Assembly (NCBI GenBank): GCA_963707695.1
Contig: CAVPQY010000004.1
Coordinates: 496,001 to 560,000, forward strand
Source: JAOPZW01 sp963707695
GTDB lineage: Bacteria > Actinomycetota > Thermoleophilia > Solirubrobacterales > Solirubrobacteraceae
Direction: 5' to 3'
Length of the DNA stretch: 64,000 nucleotides
Within the stretch, counting starts at the first letter, position 1. Each line of letters opens with the position of its first letter. The translations under genes were made by a program, and so were the position numbers. Under the pieces are notes generated by a model. That model saw only the letters and a program-made list of their open reading frames with translations, was not told the origin of the DNA and ran no database searches. This document shows, piece by piece, positions 34,423-42,620 of this stretch.

Positions 34423-36372
34423 CTAGGCCTCGGCGAGCGAGCGGCCGCCGACCGCGGCCTCGATGCGCTGGGCGACGGCCTTGCCCGTGAAGCCGACCTC
34501 GGCGTGCAGCAGCGCCGGCTTGCCGTGCGTGACGTAGCGGTCGGGCAGGCCGACGCGCAGGATGCGCGGCAGCGAGCCGGACCCATCCGCCCGCTCGTTC
34601 AGCGCCTCCCACACCGCCGAGCCGAAGCCGCCCATGAGGACGCCCTCCTCGACCGTGACGAGCAGCTCGTGCTCGCCGGCGAGCTGCGCGAGCAGCTCCT
34701 CGTCGAGCGGCTTGGCGAAGCGCGCGTCGGCGACCGTGACCGACAGCCCGCGCTCGGCCAGCAGGTCGGCCGCCTCGAGCGCCAGCGCGACCCCGGCGCC
34801 GTAGCCCACGACCGCGACCTTCTCGCCCTCGCGCAGCACCTCGCCGCGGCCGTGCTCCACCGGCGTGATCCCCTTCGGGGCCAGCAGCGGCACGCCGAGC
34901 GCCTCGCCGCGGGGGTAGCGCAGGGCCACCGGGCCGTCGTGCTCGAGCGCGGTGCGGAGCATCCGCTGGAGCATGGCCTCGTCGCGCGGGGCCATGAGCG
35001 TGATGTTCGGCAGTGGCCGCAGGTAGGCGATGTCGAAGGCGCCGTGGTGCGTCGGGCCGTCGTCGCCGACGAGGCCGGCGCGGTCGAGCGCGAAGACGAC
35101 GTCGAGCTCCTGCAGGCAGACGTCGTGGATGATCTGGTCGTACGCGCGCTGCAGGAACGTCGAGTAGATCGCGCAGACCGGCTTGAGGCCCTCGAGGGCC
35201 AGGCCGCTGGCGAAGAGCACCGCCTGCTGCTCGGCGATCCCGACGTCGAAGTAGTGCTCGGGCTCGGCCTTCTGGAGCAGGTTGAGCCCCGTGCCCGAGT
35301 TCATCGCCGCCGTGATGCCGACGACGCGGCGGTCGCGGCGGACCTCCTCGATCATCGCCTCGCCGAAGACCTTCGTGTACTGCGGCGGGGCGACGGGGGC
35401 GCCGGCGGCCTTCGGCGTGCTCGCCACGGGGGCGCCGTTGGCGATCGACTTCGGCTTGGCCGCGTGCCAGGCCTCCATCCCCTCCAGGCCGCCGTCCTCG
35501 GCCGGGGCGAAGCCCTTGCCCTTGACCGTGGCGATGTGGACGACGACCGGCCGGTCCGCCTCGAGGGCCTGGCGCAGGGCGCGCCGCAGCGCGTGGACGT
35601 CGTGGCCGTCGACGACGCCGACGTAGGCCCAGTCGAGCTCCTCCCAGAACAGCCCGGGCGCCCAGAAGGCCTTGAGCGACTCCTTGAGCTGCGGCCCGAG
35701 CTTCTCGAAGGCGTGGCCGACGCCGGGGAGCTCGGTCAGCCCCCGCTCGACGCCCTCCCGGGCATGCCAGAAGCGGGGGTTCAGGCGGACGCGGTTGAAG
35801 GACCGCGACAGCGCGCCCACGTTCGGCGAGATGGACATGCCGTTGTCGTTGAGCACGACGACGATCGGCGTCTGCGCCCCGCCGGCCTGGTGGATGGCCT
35901 CGAAGGCGACGCCGCCGGTCATGGCGCCGTCGCCGATGACCGCGACGACCTTGCCGGCGTCGGGCTCGCCGCGCAGGCGCATGCCCTCCTTGAGGCCGAC
36001 GGCGTAGCCGATCGACGTCGAGGCGTGGCCGGCGCCCATGATGTCGTGCTCGCTCTCGTGGATCGAGCAGAAGGGCGCGAGGCCCTCGTACTGGCGGATC
36101 GTCGGCAGCTGGTCGCGGCGGCCCGTGAGGACCTTGTGCGGGTAGGCCTGGTGGCCGACGTCCCACAGGACCTTGTCCGTCGGGGAGTCCAGCAGCGAGT
36201 GCAGCGCGACGGCCAGCTCGCAGGTGCCGAGGTTCGCGCCGAAGTGGCCGCCGATCTCACCCACCGTGTCGATGATGTGCTCGCGCACCTCCTGGGCGAC
36301 CTGGACGAGCTCGTCGTCGGTCAGGTCGTGGAGGTCCTGCGGGCGGTCGATGCGGTCGAGGATGCGGTCCAT
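34423..36372 (-). CDS. dxs: 1-deoxy-D-xylulose-5-phosphate synthase
   Basis: 649 residues; condenses pyruvate and glyceraldehyde-3-phosphate, the first step of the MEP isoprenoid pathway. The thiamine diphosphate site is GDGAMTGG with VLNDNGMSI, and HQAYPHKVLTGR is near the N-terminus. The transketolase-type Pyr domain has FDVGIAEQQAV. It lies 6 bases after ispA, so the two isoprenoid genes form one unit. Confidence 0.97.
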   Translation of the reverse strand: MDRILDRIDRPQDLHDLTDDELVQVAQEVREHIIDTVGEIGGHFGANLGTCELAVALHSLLDSPTDKVLWDVGHQAYPHKVLTGRRDQLPTIRQYEGLAPFCSIHESEHDIMGAGHASTSIGYAVGLKEGMRLRGEPDAGKVVAVIGDGAMTGGVAFEAIHQAGGAQTPIVVVLNDNGMSISPNVGALSRSFNRVRLNPRFWHAREGVERGLTELPGVGHAFEKLGPQLKESLKAFWAPGLFWEELDWAYVGVVDGHDVHALRRALRQALEADRPVVVHIATVKGKGFAPAEDGGLEGMEAWHAAKPKSIANGAPVASTPKAAGAPVAPPQYTKVFGEAMIEEVRRDRRVVGITAAMNSGTGLNLLQKAEPEHYFDVGIAEQQAVLFASGLALEGLKPVCAIYSTFLQRAYDQIIHDVCLQELDVVFALDRAGLVGDDGPTHHGAFDIAYLRPLPNITLMAPRDEAMLQRMLRTALEHDGPVALRYPRGEALGVPLLAPKGITPVEHGRGEVLREGEKVAVVGYGAGVALALEAADLLAERGLSVTVADARFAKPLDEELLAQLAGEHELLVTVEEGVLMGGFGSAVWEALNERADGSGSLPRILRVGLPDRYVTHGKPALLHAEVGFTGKAVAQRIEAAVGGRSLAEA

Positions 36373-36378
36373 GGGTCC

Positions 36379-37269
36379 CTAGGTCGTCCGGGTGAGGATG
36401 AAGTCCGTGATCTGCTCGAGCTCCGCGGCGCCCTCGGGGGCGGCTTCCCTGAGCGTGGCGCGCGCCCTGGCGTGGCACCCGGCGGCGAGCTCGCGGGCCC
36501 CGTCGAGCCCGAACTCGCTGACGTACGTGCGCTTGCCGTGGCGCTCGTCGCTGCCCTGCGGCTTGCCGAGCGCGTCCTCGTCCCCGGTGACATCCAGGAT
36601 GTCGTCGACGATCTGGAAGAGCACGCCCAGCTCCGCCGCGAACCGGCGGTACGCGATTGTCGCATCCTCGTCCAACCCCACCAGCTCCAGTACGCAGGCG
36701 ACGGAGGCGCCGATCAGCCGGCCCGTCTTCAGCGCGTGCAGCGCGCGGAGCTCGTCGGGGGTCCGCGCCAGCTCGCGGACGTCGAGGTACTGGCCGCCCA
36801 CCATGCCGTCGACGCCCGTGGCCGCCGCCAGCTCGCGGGCGACGGCGAGGACCCGCTCGGGCGGTCCCGGCTGGGCGACGAGCAGGTGGCGGAAGGCCTC
36901 GGCGTAGAGGGCGTCGCCGGCCAGGATCGCGACGTCCTCGCCGAACTTCACGTGGCAGGTCGGTCGGCCGCGGCGCAGGTCGTCGTCGTCCATCGCCGGG
37001 AGGTCGTCGTGGATGAGCGAGTAGGTGTGGATGAGCTCGATCGCGGCGGCCAGCGGCAGGACCTCGCGCGGGTCGGCGCCGACGGCGCCGGCCGTGGCCA
37101 GCGCGAGCACGGGCCGGATGCGCTTGCCCCCGGCCAGGAGCGAGTAGCGCATGGCCTCCTCCAGGCCCGCCGTGGCCGGCGCCACGGCGGGGAAGCGCAG
37201 GCCGGCGAGGTAGCCCTCGACCTCGTCGCGGAGGGCGTCGGGGTACGTCCCGGTGTGGGCGACGGTCAC
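36379..37269 (-). CDS. Polyprenyl synthetase (farnesyl/geranylgeranyl diphosphate synthase)
   Basis: 296 residues. The first Asp-rich motif is in LIHDDLPAMDDDD, the second in FQIVDDILDVTGDED. GGKRIRP binds the substrate diphosphate, and CHVKFGEDVAILAGDAL is typical of IspA. It extends DMAPP with IPP in series with dxs. The product chain length cannot be fixed by eye. The start is GTG 37269; the frame is open further upstream but has no earlier start codon short of xseB. Confidence 0.92.
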   Translation of the reverse strand: MTVAHTGTYPDALRDEVEGYLAGLRFPAVAPATAGLEEAMRYSLLAGGKRIRPVLALATAGAVGADPREVLPLAAAIELIHTYSLIHDDLPAMDDDDLRRGRPTCHVKFGEDVAILAGDALYAEAFRHLLVAQPGPPERVLAVARELAAATGVDGMVGGQYLDVRELARTPDELRALHALKTGRLIGASVACVLELVGLDEDATIAYRRFAAELGVLFQIVDDILDVTGDEDALGKPQGSDERHGKRTYVSEFGLDGARELAAGCHARARATLREAAPEGAAELEQITDFILTRTT

Positions 37270-37324
37270 CGCGAGGGCGAGCCGCTGCTCGGCGGCGGTC
37301 GGTGGCGGGGGTCGGCGTGGCCGC

Positions 37325-37537
37325 TCACAGGAGCGTGTCCTGGCCCGGCAGGGGCTCCCGGGCGGCGTCGCGGGCCAGGCGATCCAGCTCGGCGCCGGCC
37401 TGGTGGGCGAGCGCCGCGCAGTCCTCCACGAGGCCCGCGGCCGCGTCCGCGGACAGCTCGCCGCTGCGCAGCTGCTCGGCCGCACGCTCGAGGCGGGCGA
37501 CGAGGTCGTCGAGGGCGGAGGTGTCGAGCTCGCTCAT
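37325..37537 (-). CDS. xseB: Exodeoxyribonuclease VII small subunit
   Basis: 70 residues, an all-helical protein with LDDLVARLERAAEQLRSGELSAD, the XseB pattern. ExoVII degrades single-stranded DNA and needs the large subunit XseA. The ATG overlaps the nusB stop by 4 bases. XseA, normally just upstream, is absent here. Confidence 0.85.
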   Translation of the reverse strand: MSELDTSALDDLVARLERAAEQLRSGELSADAAAGLVEDCAALAHQAGAELDRLARDAAREPLPGQDTLL

Positions 37538-37947
37538 GGGGCCTGAGCATTCTGCCGTGCCTCGCGCAAGGCGGCGGCCAGGATGCCGTTGACGAAGCCG
37601 GGGGCGTCGGCGCCGCAGAAGGTCTTGGCCGTCTCGACGGCCTCGTCGATGGCCCCTTCGGGCGGGATCGGGCGGTCGGCCGGGATGGCGTCGGGGTGCA
37701 GGATCTCGACGAGCGCCGTGCGCATGATCGCGCGCTCCAGCGGCGCGATGCGGGCCACCGTCCAGCCCTTGGCGTGCCGGCCGATGCGCGCGTCGAGGTC
37801 CTCCTCGTAGTCCTGGGCGGCATAGGCGAGCGCGCGCGTGAAGGTCGAGGCGTCGCGGGCGAAGACGTCGTCGAGCTCGCGACCGGTCACGTCGTGCTGG
37901 TAGAGGGCGAACGCCGCCGCCCGGCGCTGGTCGGTCCGCCGGCTCAC
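37534..37947 (-). CDS. nusB: Transcription antitermination factor NusB
   Basis: 137 residues, all-helical RNA-binding protein of the NusB/S10 complex that acts on rRNA operons. Motifs: RRAAAFALYQHDVTG near the start, IAPLERAIMRTALVEIL and GAIDEAVETAKTF in the conserved core, FVNGILAAALR at the end. GTG 37947 overlaps the efp stop by 4 bases. Confidence 0.94.
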   Translation of the reverse strand: MSRRTDQRRAAAFALYQHDVTGRELDDVFARDASTFTRALAYAAQDYEEDLDARIGRHAKGWTVARIAPLERAIMRTALVEILHPDAIPADRPIPPEGAIDEAVETAKTFCGADAPGFVNGILAAALREARQNAQAP

Positions 37948-38507
37948 ACGCGCGACATGTACTCGCCGCTGCGCGTGTCGACCTTGACGCGGTCGCCGAT
38001 GTTGACGAAGAGCGGGACCTGGACCGACGCGCCGGTCTCGAGCGTCGCGGGCTTGTTGCCGCCCCCGGACGCGGTGTCGCCGCGGACGCCGGGCTCCGTC
38101 TGGGTGACCTCGAGCTCGACGGAGGCCGGCAGCTGGACGTCCGACGGGGCGTCGTCGATGAAGAGGACGTCGACCTCGTCGTTGGGCTTCGTCCACTTCA
38201 GCGCCTCGGCCACGCCCTCCTCCGGGACGGCGAGCTGCTCGTAGGACCCCGTGTCCATGAAGTGCGCCTCGGTGCCGTCGCTGTAGAGGAACTGCATCTT
38301 CCGGGCCTCGGTGCGGACGGCACGGAACTTCTCGCCGGCCCGGAAGGTCCGGTCGATCACGGCGCCGTCGGCGGCCCGCCGCAGCTTGGAGCGCACGAAG
38401 GCCCCGCCCTTGCCCGGCTTGACGTGCTGGAACTCGAGGATCTTGAAGACCGTGCCCTCGACCTCGATGTGGTTCCCGTTCTTGAACTGGTTCGTGCTGA
38501 TCGACAA
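37944..38507 (-). CDS. efp: Elongation factor P
   Basis: 187 residues; relieves ribosome stalling at polyproline. Three beta-barrel domains: an N-terminal KOW-like domain with FQHVKPGKGGAFVR (Lys33 at the loop tip), and two OB domains ending with VPLFVNIGDRVKVDTRSGEY. The TTG at 38507 gives the standard STNQF N-terminus and follows GGGAGG by 9 bases. In many actinobacteria pepQ lies directly upstream; here it is 20 kb away. Confidence 0.95.
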   Translation of the reverse strand: MSISTNQFKNGNHIEVEGTVFKILEFQHVKPGKGGAFVRSKLRRAADGAVIDRTFRAGEKFRAVRTEARKMQFLYSDGTEAHFMDTGSYEQLAVPEEGVAEALKWTKPNDEVDVLFIDDAPSDVQLPASVELEVTQTEPGVRGDTASGGGNKPATLETGASVQVPLFVNIGDRVKVDTRSGEYMSRV

Positions 38508-38604
38508 CCCGGTCGCCTCCCGTCGCTGACTGGCCCTGCGAAGGGTAGGCCCCTCGGGCCCGGCGGCTCGGGACGTGGGCCGGCTCGCGCCGTTCGAGCA
38601 ACGG

Positions 38605-39816
38605 CTAGCTCTTCGGACCTCGCTCGACGAACGCGACGCACTGGCCCTGGTTCCCGAACCCGAGCTGCTGCCAGCCGCCGCGCCGGCACTCGTCCCTGGT
38701 CGGCAGCCGCATCGCGGGGCTCACGGCCAGCCCCTCCGGAAGGCCACCGGCGGCCACGCGAGGCGGGTTCTTGGGGACGAGCCCGCCGTCCGCGCCGATG
38801 TCGTACTGCCACACGTCGCCGCCGGTGCTCGCGGCGTAGAGGCTCAGGCCGTCCGGGCTGACCCCCAGCCCGTCGACCACCGGGGCGGCGGGCGCCGCGT
38901 CGACGTCGCTGAGCGTGCCGCCCGCTCCCACGCTGAAGTGACGGACCACGGACCCGCTGCTGGCGTAGACGTTCCGGCCGTCCGGGCTGACCGCGAGAAG
39001 CCGGGCACCGGCCTGCACGACGGCAGGGCTCTTCGCCGACAACGTGCCGCCGGCATCGGCGTCGTACTGCGAGATCGTGGCGTCCGCGGCGTTCGCGACG
39101 TAGACGCTGCGGCCGTCGGGGCTGACGGTCACGCCGATCGGTCCCCTGCCCGCTGGAACGAGCGCCGGCTGCTTCGGCGCCAGCGTGCCGCCCGGGCCGA
39201 CGTCGTATTGCGACACGCCGCTGTCGGGCGGGATGCCGGTGACCGTCAGGCTGAAATCGGTGACGTAGACGCTGTGGCCATCGGGGCTGACCGCCACCCC
39301 GAACGGGAATCCGCCCGCCGGCACGCTGGCCGGGCTCTTCGGCGACAGCGTCCCCGCCGGACCCACGTCGAACTGCAGCACGCGGCCGTGGACGTCGAAG
39401 TCGGCGACGTAGACGCTCCTGCCGTCCGGGCTGATCGCCAACTGGCGCGGACCGGCGCCGGCCGGGACGGCCGGCGGGCTCTTGGGCGACAGCGTCCCGT
39501 CGATGCCGACGTCGTACTGCAGGACCTCGCCGCCGGTGAACCCGGCGGCGAAGGCGGCGACGTAGACGCTGCGGCCGTCGGGGCTGACGACGATCCCCTC
39601 CTGGGGGAACTCGCCCGCGGGGACCGCCGGCGGCGCCAGCGACGCGAGGAGACCGCCCGCCCCGACGGCGTACTGGGAGACGTCGTCGCCCTGGGAGTTC
39701 GTGACGTAGACGTGCGTCGCGGCGCCGGCCGGCGCCGCCGAGAGCACCAGCACGGCGAACGCGGCGACGGCGCACCACCGACGGCCGAGGCGCGCTGCGC
39801 GTGACGCGTACGACAT
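38605..39816 (-). CDS. Secreted beta-propeller repeat protein
   Basis: 403 residues with a signal peptide ending PAGA. About seven repeats of roughly 45 residues follow, each with VSPDGRSVYVA(D/N/A) and YDVG(P/A/I)xGTLSPK, forming a lactonase/YncE-like beta-propeller. The C-terminal tail DECRRGGWQQLGFGNQGQC, plus VAFVERG, is a cysteine motif I know from other Solirubrobacterales secreted proteins. It is probably extracellular; the ligand is unknown. The ATG at 39816 has TACGCT 6 bases upstream. It is the first gene of the accessory block. Confidence 0.85.
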   Translation of the reverse strand: MSYASRAARLGRRWCAVAAFAVLVLSAAPAGAATHVYVTNSQGDDVSQYAVGAGGLLASLAPPAVPAGEFPQEGIVVSPDGRSVYVAAFAAGFTGGEVLQYDVGIDGTLSPKSPPAVPAGAGPRQLAISPDGRSVYVADFDVHGRVLQFDVGPAGTLSPKSPASVPAGGFPFGVAVSPDGHSVYVTDFSLTVTGIPPDSGVSQYDVGPGGTLAPKQPALVPAGRGPIGVTVSPDGRSVYVANAADATISQYDADAGGTLSAKSPAVVQAGARLLAVSPDGRNVYASSGSVVRHFSVGAGGTLSDVDAAPAAPVVDGLGVSPDGLSLYAASTGGDVWQYDIGADGGLVPKNPPRVAAGGLPEGLAVSPAMRLPTRDECRRGGWQQLGFGNQGQCVAFVERGPKS

Positions 39817-39822
39817 GCGCCG

Positions 39823-39828
39823 AGCGTA
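39823..39828 (-). promoter_or_regulatory. Candidate -10 element of the beta-propeller gene
   Basis: TACGCT on the minus strand, 6 bases before the ATG at 39816. Confidence 0.4.
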
Positions 39829-40037
39829 GTCCGGACGCGGTGGCCGGTCCACTGCGCGGACCAGGGCAGGGATGCGCGCCGGGAGTGGCGGGCCTCGCAG
39901 ACCACCGACGACGACGACGAGGGCACCCCTCAGCGCTTGGCGAGCTCGAAGAACGTCGAGTCGCTGCCGCCCGGCTCGGGGCGCGTCCCGGCGGCCACGG
40001 GTGGGAACCACCCTCGTGGGTCGAGAGGGAGGCCGGC

Positions 40038-40817
40038 ATGTGGCATCGGGACGGGTGGGATGCGACGGCGAGGATCGGCGTGCTCACGCCGCACGCGGAC
40101 GTCGGCCCGGAGTCGGAGCTGCAGGCGATGGCGCCCGGAGGGGTCGTGGTCCACGCCGGCCGCGTCCGGTTCGGCGGGATGGGCGCCGGCGGCAGCATGG
40201 ACCCCACCATCCCGCTGGCGGCGGTCCGGGCGTTCGCCGCGCCGCCGCACCTCGACGAGGCCGCCGAGCTCCTCGCGGCGGCGCCCGTCCAGGTCCTCGC
40301 CTTCGGCTTCACGAGCTCCGCCTACGTCCTGGGCGCCGACGGCGAGGCGGCGATGGTCGCCCGCCTCGAGCTGCGGACGGGCGGCCTCCCGGTCGTCGCG
40401 ACGGCCGCGGCCGCCGTCGCCGGCCTGAGGGCGCTCGACGTGCGACGCGTGTGGGTCGTCGCCCCGCCCTGGTTCGACGCCGAGCTCACCGAGCTCGGCG
40501 GTGCGTACTTCCGCGACCAGGGGTTCGACGTGGTGGGCGCCGCCACGTGCGGCCTGCCCAGCGACCAGCGCAGCGTGACCCCGGAAGGGCTCTGCGACTG
40601 GGTCGTCGAGCACGCCCCGGGCGACGCCCAGGGCGTCGTCGTCGGCGGCAACGGCTTCCGCGCCGTCGGCGCCATCGAGGCGCTGGAGGCCGCGCTCGGC
40701 CTGCCGGTGGTCACGGCGAACCAGGCGCTGCTCTGGCGCGCCCTCGGTGCCGCACGGAGCCCGGCGCGCGTCACCGGCTACGGGCGGCTGTTCGATCGCA
40801 CGCCGCGGCCGAGCTGA
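40038..40817 (+). CDS. Asp/Glu-racemase-fold protein (maleate isomerase / arylmalonate decarboxylase-like)
   Basis: 259 residues. RIGVLTPHADVGPESE at the start and LGLPVVTANQALLWRALG near the end are the family landmarks for maleate cis-trans isomerases and AMDases. The two catalytic cysteine positions look replaced: the first motif reads GFTSSAYV where GCTS is usual, and the second reads GGNGFR where CTNLR is usual. It may therefore bind rather than racemise, or use other residues. GAGGGAGG at 40025-40032 fixes the ATG at 40038. It is a lone gene followed by a perfect terminator. Confidence 0.75.
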   Translation: MWHRDGWDATARIGVLTPHADVGPESELQAMAPGGVVVHAGRVRFGGMGAGGSMDPTIPLAAVRAFAAPPHLDEAAELLAAAPVQVLAFGFTSSAYVLGADGEAAMVARLELRTGGLPVVATAAAAVAGLRALDVRRVWVVAPPWFDAELTELGGAYFRDQGFDVVGAATCGLPSDQRSVTPEGLCDWVVEHAPGDAQGVVVGGNGFRAVGAIEALEAALGLPVVTANQALLWRALGAARSPARVTGYGRLFDRTPRPS

Positions 40818-40827
40818 CGCCCGGCGG

Positions 40828-40854
40828 CCCCGGCGGCGCGGAGCGCCGCCGGGG
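40828..40854. terminator. Perfect 12-bp bidirectional hairpin between convergent genes
   Basis: CCCCGGCGGCGC (40828-40839) pairs with GCGCCGCCGGGG (40843-40854) around loop GGA, 11 bases past the racemase-fold stop and 14 before the esterase stop. It can serve both. Confidence 0.7.
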
Positions 40855-40867
40855 GACGCGGTGCCGG

Positions 40868-41896
40868 CTAGCGCGCGCTCTCGAGGAAGCGCTTGGCCAG
40901 CGTCGGGTGCTGCCTGATCAGCGCGGCCTTCTGGCGGGCGAAGGCACGGCGGGTCGCGGCGCTCTGCCCCTGCGCGTTCCCGAGGTCCAGGACGAAGTAG
41001 AAGAAGTAGTCGGCCTGGCTGACGATCTGGCTCTTGTAGGGCTCGAAGTAGGGGACGTGCCCCTGGCCCTCGAGCGGCTCGAGGAAGGCCGCGACCCCGT
41101 TCTTCAGGAGCGCGAGCGCCGTGTCGACCGACCACTGGTAGGGGACGACGTTGTCGTTCGTGCCGTGCACGAGCACGCCCGGGGCGTCGTCGGCGCTGGC
41201 GAACAGCCCCTGCGGCAGCCCGCCGGAGATCGAGAAGAAGCCGCCGACGCGGTCGGAGACGTCCGGGTTGCCTCCCGCCTCGGCGTTCTCGGCGAACATG
41301 CCCACCCCGGCCGACGTGATCGCCCCGGCCGACTCGCCGCCGATGCCGATGCGGCTCGGGTCGATGCCGTACTGGGCGGCGTGCTCGCGGACGAAGCGGA
41401 CGGCGCCCTGGGCGTCCGAGATGGCGGCCAGCGCGGCGGCGGTGCAGGCCGGCGTGTTCGGGTTCGACCCGCCGCCGCAGCCCGAGGAGAGGAGTCGGTA
41501 GTTGATCGAGAAGCTGACGTAGCCGAGCTTCGCGAAGGTGTTCGCGAGGTCCGCCGACGGGCCGCCGCTCTTGTCTCCGCCGGAGAACCCGCCGCCGTGG
41601 ACCCAGATGACCGCGGGGCGCTGGGTGAGCGTGTCGCCTGCGGGCTGGTAGACGTCGAGCTTCAACGCGACCGGGTTGCCGTCGTTGTCCGGCGCGGTGC
41701 CGTACTGGACGTCGGTCGTCTTCGTGACCGTCGTGAAGACCTGGTCGCGGTACCGGATCGTGCCCGAGCCGGCCGGCCGGGCGACGGTGCAGCCCGAGAG
41801 GACGGCGACCGCCAGGAGCGCCGCGAGCACCGCGGCGGACCTGGCCGCCCGCGGACGGCGGGGGCGCGGCGGGCGCGTGGAGGTGAGATCCGGCAT
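40868..41896 (-). CDS. Lipoprotein alpha/beta hydrolase (carboxylesterase)
   Basis: 342 residues. A basic N-terminus and hydrophobic helix end VAVLSGC, giving lipidation at Cys36. The fold shows VIWVHGGGFSGGD (oxyanion hole), GIGGESAGA (nucleophile Ser), LVHGTNDNVVP (Asp) and GQGHVPYF (His). The C-terminal tail RRAFARQKAALIRQHP is charged. It probably cleaves esters outside the membrane. AAGGAG 6 bases before the ATG at 41896. Confidence 0.87.
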   Translation of the reverse strand: MPDLTSTRPPRPRRPRAARSAAVLAALLAVAVLSGCTVARPAGSGTIRYRDQVFTTVTKTTDVQYGTAPDNDGNPVALKLDVYQPAGDTLTQRPAVIWVHGGGFSGGDKSGGPSADLANTFAKLGYVSFSINYRLLSSGCGGGSNPNTPACTAAALAAISDAQGAVRFVREHAAQYGIDPSRIGIGGESAGAITSAGVGMFAENAEAGGNPDVSDRVGGFFSISGGLPQGLFASADDAPGVLVHGTNDNVVPYQWSVDTALALLKNGVAAFLEPLEGQGHVPYFEPYKSQIVSQADYFFYFVLDLGNAQGQSAATRRAFARQKAALIRQHPTLAKRFLESAR

Positions 41897-42183
41897 GTGA
41901 CTCCTTGTGGACCGTGGATCACCCGTCCGGCCACCGGCCAGGACGAGCCCTCTCCCCGAGGGAGGGCGACCCTATCCGACCGCCGCGCCGCTGCGCGCCG
42001 CGTCGCGGTCCGGCCCCGGACGCGGCTCGCGCGAACCGGCCGGGGGACGGACGGCCTCCCGCACCAGCCGGATCGTGCCCGGTCCCCCCGCAGTCGCCTG
42101 CCGGCCGCACCGACCACCCGAGCGCCGGGCGCGATCCTGGACCGACCGACGCGACCCCACCCCGAACCCCCGAGGACGCCACC

Positions 42184-42318
42184 ATGAACCGCACCGACCG
42201 ACCCTCCCCCATGCGCCGCACGCTCGCCGGATGGCGCGACGCCCATCGCCGGACGTCGATCGAGTGGCAGCAGCGCATGGAAATCGCACCCGACCTCCGG
42301 TCCGGGCTGCGGTCCTAG
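42184..42318 (+). CDS. Small hypothetical protein, 44 aa
   Basis: Codes for MNRTDRPSPMRRTLAGWRD and a tail with SIEWQQRMEI. GAGGA lies 7 bases before the ATG at 42184, and a perfect 15-bp hairpin follows 26 bases after the stop, so it looks like its own transcription unit. The peptide is basic and hydrophilic; I do not recognise it. The 41897-42183 stretch before it shows no gene. Confidence 0.42.
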   Translation: MNRTDRPSPMRRTLAGWRDAHRRTSIEWQQRMEIAPDLRSGLRS

Positions 42319-42343
42319 CCGCCGACCGCCGCCGACCAGGAGC

Positions 42344-42378
42344 GGCCGGCTCCCGGCCGCAGAGGCCGGGAGCCGGCC
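42344..42378 (+). terminator. Perfect 15-bp hairpin after the 44-aa gene
   Basis: GGCCGGCTCCCGGCC (42344-42358) pairs with GGCCGGGAGCCGGCC (42364-42378), loop GCAGA; no T-run. Confidence 0.6.
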
Positions 42379-42439
42379 CGTCGACCGGCCTCCGGCGACC
42401 TGACCCAACCACCTCCGGCCTCGCGCCGATGAGACCCCG

Positions 42440-42610
42440 ATGGCCCGCCGGACCACGAGCGACCCCGCTGACGCGCTCGCGCTGCGGTTCCGCCTGCGCA
42501 CGCTGCGCATCGGGATGTGGCCGAGGCTCTTCAGGTGCGCGTACTTCGCGCTCTCCAACGCGCCGGCGTGGGAGCGGCGCGCCGTCCCGGGGCCCGCCGC
42601 CCGCCGGTAG
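42440..42610 (+). CDS. Possible small protein, 56 aa
   Basis: The frame starts MARRTTSDPADALALRFRL and contains WPRLFRCAYFALSN. It has no clear ribosome site. Its stop overlaps the candidate GH20 promoter. Composition is consistent with coding but not decisive. Confidence 0.25.
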   Translation: MARRTTSDPADALALRFRLRTLRIGMWPRLFRCAYFALSNAPAWERRAVPGPAARR

Positions 42611-42613
42611 CGT
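42608..42613 (+). promoter_or_regulatory. Candidate -10 element of the GH20 gene
   Basis: TAGCGT, 7 bases before the GTG at 42621. Confidence 0.35.
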
Positions 42614-42620
42614 GCCCGCG

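Noticed and set aside
42531..42620. GTG at 42612 as the GH20 start.
   Set aside because: It would overlap the candidate -10 hexamer TAGCGT. GTG 42621 fits both the signal peptide and promoter spacing better, though the difference is only three codons.
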